Assembly: GCF_013285155.1 (NCBI RefSeq)
Contig: NZ_JABTEL010000006.1
Location: forward strand, 62,001 to 126,000
Source: Winogradskyella undariae
Lineage (GTDB): Bacteria > Bacteroidota > Bacteroidia > Flavobacteriales > Flavobacteriaceae
DNA length: 64,000 nucleotides
Direction of reading: 5' to 3'
Of this stretch, positions 61,512-64,000 are shown one piece after another. The notes under the pieces were generated by a model. It was not told the origin of the DNA, did not search any database, and saw nothing but the letters and a program-made list of their open reading frames with translations. The first letter of the stretch is position 1. Each line of letters opens with the position of its first letter. The translations under genes and the position numbers were made by a program.

Positions 61512-62147
61512 ATGTCTATTAAAGATTCAGCTATTATAGAAGGAGTAAGGGTTAAGTTACCTACTAAGTTTGGTCATTTTGAATTAATCCCTTTTAAAGA
61601 AAAAGTAAATGGTTTTGAGCACATGGCTCTTATTAAAGGAGATTTAACCTCAAAAGATACTGTCTTAACACGTATACATTCAGCTTGTGCTACCGGAGAC
61701 TTATTCGGGTCCTTAAAATGCGATTGTGGTGATCAATTAATTGAAGCCATGAAGATGATTGAGAAAAACGGAACAGGCGTTATTGTCTACTTGCAACAAG
61801 AGGGTAGAGGTATAGGTCTAATGAATAAGATGAAAGCTTATAAACTTCAAGAAGAAGGATTCGATACCATTGAGGCTAATTTAAAATTGGGCTTTGCTTC
61901 CGATGAAAGAGATTATAACGTAGGCGTAGAAATTCTTAATGCTGTTGGGGTAAAACAAGTGAACCTGTTAACTAATAATCCTGATAAAATTTCAGGATTA
62001 GAGAAAAGCGGAATTAAGGTTGTAAAACGCGTTCCTATAATAATACCATCAAACCCATTTAATAAGAGTTATTTAGCGACCAAAGAAAATCAAATGGGAC
62101 ATCAACTCACTGAAAGTAAATTAGAAGATAAATGCTGTGATCACTGA
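61512..62147 (+). CDS. ribA: GTP cyclohydrolase II, monofunctional
   Basis: A 211-residue enzyme that opens GTP to 2,5-diamino-6-ribosylamino-pyrimidinone 5'-phosphate, the first step to riboflavin. Zinc ligands Cys59, Cys70 and Cys72 (HSACATGD; KCDCGDQL) are present, as are EGRGIGLMNKMKAYKLQEEG and the catalytic LLTNNPDK. It is not fused to RibB, unlike the common RibBA of many Bacteroidota. It sits with DUF134/NifX-like genes and a PLP enzyme rather than with other rib genes, so it may serve a second pathway. Its stop overlaps the next start. Confidence 0.9.
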   Translation: MSIKDSAIIEGVRVKLPTKFGHFELIPFKEKVNGFEHMALIKGDLTSKDTVLTRIHSACATGDLFGSLKCDCGDQLIEAMKMIEKNGTGVIVYLQQEGRGIGLMNKMKAYKLQEEGFDTIEANLKLGFASDERDYNVGVEILNAVGVKQVNLLTNNPDKISGLEKSGIKVVKRVPIIIPSNPFNKSYLATKENQMGHQLTESKLEDKCCDH

Positions 62148-62541
62148 TACATTTCAATTAAGACCACATTACGGCGAGGTTGATCAAATGCGATATGTAT
62201 ATCATGCAAATTATCTTACATATTGTCACCAAGCACGTAATGAGTTGTTAAGAAAACTAAACTTAGATGAGGTTGTTCTTGAAAGGAATAATATCATATT
62301 ACCCGTTATTTCATTTGATATTAGCTATAAAAAACCTGCATATTTTGATGAGCTTATTACGGTAAAAACTATAATAAGAGAAATGCCTAAAGTGCGTTTT
62401 AATTTTGAATTTGAAATTAGAAATGAACAAAACATCCTTTTAATTAAAGCGAAGTCAACAGTTGTTTTTGTAGATGTTGAATCGCGTTTACCTAAAAAGA
62501 TCCCTGAGTTTATTCAAAATATATTCAAAAAGGAATTTTAA
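62137..62541 (+). CDS. Hotdog-fold acyl-CoA thioesterase (YbgC/4HBT type)
   Basis: A 134-residue protein starting at a GTG at 62137, within the ribA stop region (11-base overlap), so translation is coupled. The N-terminus has HYGEVDQMRYVYHANYLTY, the YbgC motif with Asp16 as active residue. The length is typical. It should hydrolyse short or aromatic acyl-CoA or acyl-ACP esters; the substrate is unknown. Confidence 0.82.
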   Translation: MITDTFQLRPHYGEVDQMRYVYHANYLTYCHQARNELLRKLNLDEVVLERNNIILPVISFDISYKKPAYFDELITVKTIIREMPKVRFNFEFEIRNEQNILLIKAKSTVVFVDVESRLPKKIPEFIQNIFKKEF

Positions 62542-62778
62542 TAAAATTACATACATCTAGTATATTGTAGCTAGTTTTTTACTTTTGCTGTTTTTAGAAA
62601 TTATGAAATCGAATAAATAGAAACAGGAATGAGGGTTAAATTTTTAAAATAAACCTATTTTTATCAAAATTTTTAAAGAAGTTCATAAAAAGAACACAAA
62701 ATATACTAGTTAATTGATACTCTAAATACTCTGGTTAGAGAATTTCGTTCTTCTGAACGTTTTAAAAATGAAGCATTT
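62542..62778. other. 237-base gap before the PLP enzyme gene
   Basis: AT-rich with no gene. TTG at 62565-62567 and TACTTTTG at 62580-62587 look like promoter elements, but are only 12 bases apart. CGTTCttctGAACG at 62746-62759 is a perfect arm pair 20 bases before the start codon and could be an operator or a leader hairpin. Confidence 0.4.
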
Positions 62779-64000
62779 ATGACAAATAATATAATTATTG
62801 AAAATCAATATAAAAGAACAAGTTTGTTTGAAAAAGATAATGTTAATTATCTCGTACACGTTTTAAAAAGGTTTAATACAGTACCTAAGCTTAACAATAT
62901 AAATATTATTACTTCTAGTACGGTACCAGATGTATTTAAAATTGTACCAAATGAATCAATTATAATTGGTGCTTCATATTTAAAAAATCCAGTTTTAGCT
63001 TTAGTTTATTTACGATACGGAATTGAGTGGCAACTCTGGTATAAAGCATTAAGTAGTAAAAATGAAGATTCTGCTTTGTGTGATATTGCTGCTTTTGAAG
63101 TAACTAGAATATTCTACAAATTATTACCAAAAGAAGACAAGGAAAAGTTAAAATCTCTTGATTATTTTTTAATCGAATTATTTAAAAAAGACGAAGACTT
63201 AAGTATTGAAGATTTATTAAAACATAAAGAATTACAGGCTTTTCATGATTTAGATAATGCGGATAAGCAATTTGAAGAGTCTTGGTTACCTATTGTAGAA
63301 AATTTAGCGAAACCAACAGAGTATTTGTTAATGGCTGGTGGAGATCTTAGGTTAAATATAGACGAAGTTGCTTTATTAAATAAGTACGGTTGTAGACCAT
63401 TTCCAAGACCTGAGGCATTTACTTTTGCATCATCAACAGCGACAAGTGTTTCTAATTTTGCTTTTGATAAAACAGATAAAGTAAGAAGTATATTAATTAA
63501 AAATAGCTTAAAAAACGGTTTTAAAAAGACAACTAATGAGTTTTCAGAATTATTAAAAACCAATGTTAAGAATATCTTTAAATTAAATGAAGCCTGCGAA
63601 ATTATTTTTTCTCCTTCAGGTACAGATGCGTCTCTTCAAATTGCAGCGATAACTCAAATTATAACAGATAAAGATATTACACATGTTTTAGTTGCTTCAG
63701 ACGAAACAGGAAGTGGAGTTCCTGCAGCATTAAAAGGTTGTCATTTCGAAAACACAACAGCTCTTAATTATCCAATTAAAAAAGGAGACAAAATAGAAGG
63801 GTTTAGAAATGTTGAATTGATAAAAATTACATTTAGAGATGAAAACGGAAAATTAAAATCAGAATCTCAATTAGATTCTGAAGTGTTTACAGCTGTTTCA
63901 GAAACTCAAAAATTAGGGAGACATATTGTCTTGCATGTTATGGATCATTCTAAATTAGGGTATCAGTCGCCTAGTGAAGAAATGATGCAGAAATTAGATG
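62779..64000 (+). CDS. PLP-dependent fold-type-I-like enzyme, 5' part (cut by window edge)
   Basis: An ATG at 62779 opens a frame (MTNNIIIENQYKRTSLFEKD) that runs 407 codons to the window end without a stop. The first 240 residues are not recognised. From about residue 275 it has SPSGTDASLQIAAI, the phosphate-binding loop of fold-type-I PLP enzymes, and VASDETGSGVPAALKGC. The expected PLP lysine lies past the edge. It could be a decarboxylase, aminotransferase or lyase. It follows the thioesterase gene on the same strand, 237 bases later. Confidence 0.65.
   Translation, partial: MTNNIIIENQYKRTSLFEKDNVNYLVHVLKRFNTVPKLNNINIITSSTVPDVFKIVPNESIIIGASYLKNPVLALVYLRYGIEWQLWYKALSSKNEDSALCDIAAFEVTRIFYKLLPKEDKEKLKSLDYFLIELFKKDEDLSIEDLLKHKELQAFHDLDNADKQFEESWLPIVENLAKPTEYLLMAGGDLRLNIDEVALLNKYGCRPFPRPEAFTFASSTATSVSNFAFDKTDKVRSILIKNSLKNGFKKTTNEFSELLKTNVKNIFKLNEACEIIFSPSGTDASLQIAAITQIITDKDITHVLVASDETGSGVPAALKGCHFENTTALNYPIKKGDKIEGFRNVELIKITFRDENGKLKSESQLDSEVFTAVSETQKLGRHIVLHVMDHSKLGYQSPSEEMMQKLD

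Overview
The window looks like chromosome from a marine member of the Flavobacteriaceae (Bacteroidota). The evidence is the AT-rich sequence, genes without Shine-Dalgarno sites, promoters with a TAnnTTTG -7 box, three secreted proteins with a type IX secretion (T9SS) C-terminal sorting domain, a gldI gliding lipoprotein gene, many Bacteroidota-type lipoproteins and a TonB-dependent receptor. No tRNA, rRNA, phage, insertion sequence or CRISPR array was seen. The genus cannot be fixed from the sequence alone.

Layout. 1-7.2 kb: the start of an rRNA/tRNA 2'-O-methyltransferase gene (minus strand), two tandem T9SS surface proteins sharing an almost identical sorting-domain DNA segment, and a lipoprotein. 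7.3-18.9 kb: a pair of exported amidohydrolases, a DUF3810 membrane metalloprotease-like protein, pepD, the nrnA-like/gldI/cyclophilin-FKBP operon, a PhoD-like phosphatase and ndk. 19-27.3 kb: an ECF sigma factor and RskA-type anti-sigma factor, followed after a terminator by two exported half-DUF4331 proteins, a TPR lipoprotein and a TonB-dependent receptor; upstream lie sodC and a YceI lipoprotein. 27.4-30.5 kb: hemN and a tandem UspA protein behind an Fnr-like site, then a VanX-type dipeptidase.

30.5-37.8 kb: a four-gene minus-strand operon (membrane protein, regulatory-domain protein, DoxX, MFS) divergent from a second ECF sigma operon whose three downstream genes encode an anti-sigma-like protein and two exported proteins. 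Behind this operon lies a decayed duplication containing an 89-bp repeat and the tail of a paralogue. 37.8-47.5 kb: a DEAD-box helicase, rlmF, a DUF4377-META lipoprotein, a transglutaminase gene broken at an A9 run, a regulatory-domain membrane protein, an NHL-LRR T9SS protein and htpG. 47.8-60.3 kb: fabH, an atypical Nramp-fold transporter with manA, an orphan HsdR-N-type nuclease, an MscS/CHAP group, a CoA-binding protein, a sodium:solute symporter, recR with a TTG-started glycosyltransferase, and a lipoyl acyltransferase (E2).

60.4-64 kb: the least ordinary part. A run of same-strand genes encodes a DUF134 regulator with its own zinc ribbon, a Cys-rich DUF5320-like small protein, a NifX-like protein, a monofunctional GTP cyclohydrolase II, a hotdog thioesterase and a PLP-dependent enzyme cut by the window edge. 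The first gene has a palindrome placed between the -33 and -7 promoter elements. I regard this cluster, the DUF4331 module and the decayed sigma-operon tail as the best candidates for undescribed biology. No function has been proven here for any of them.
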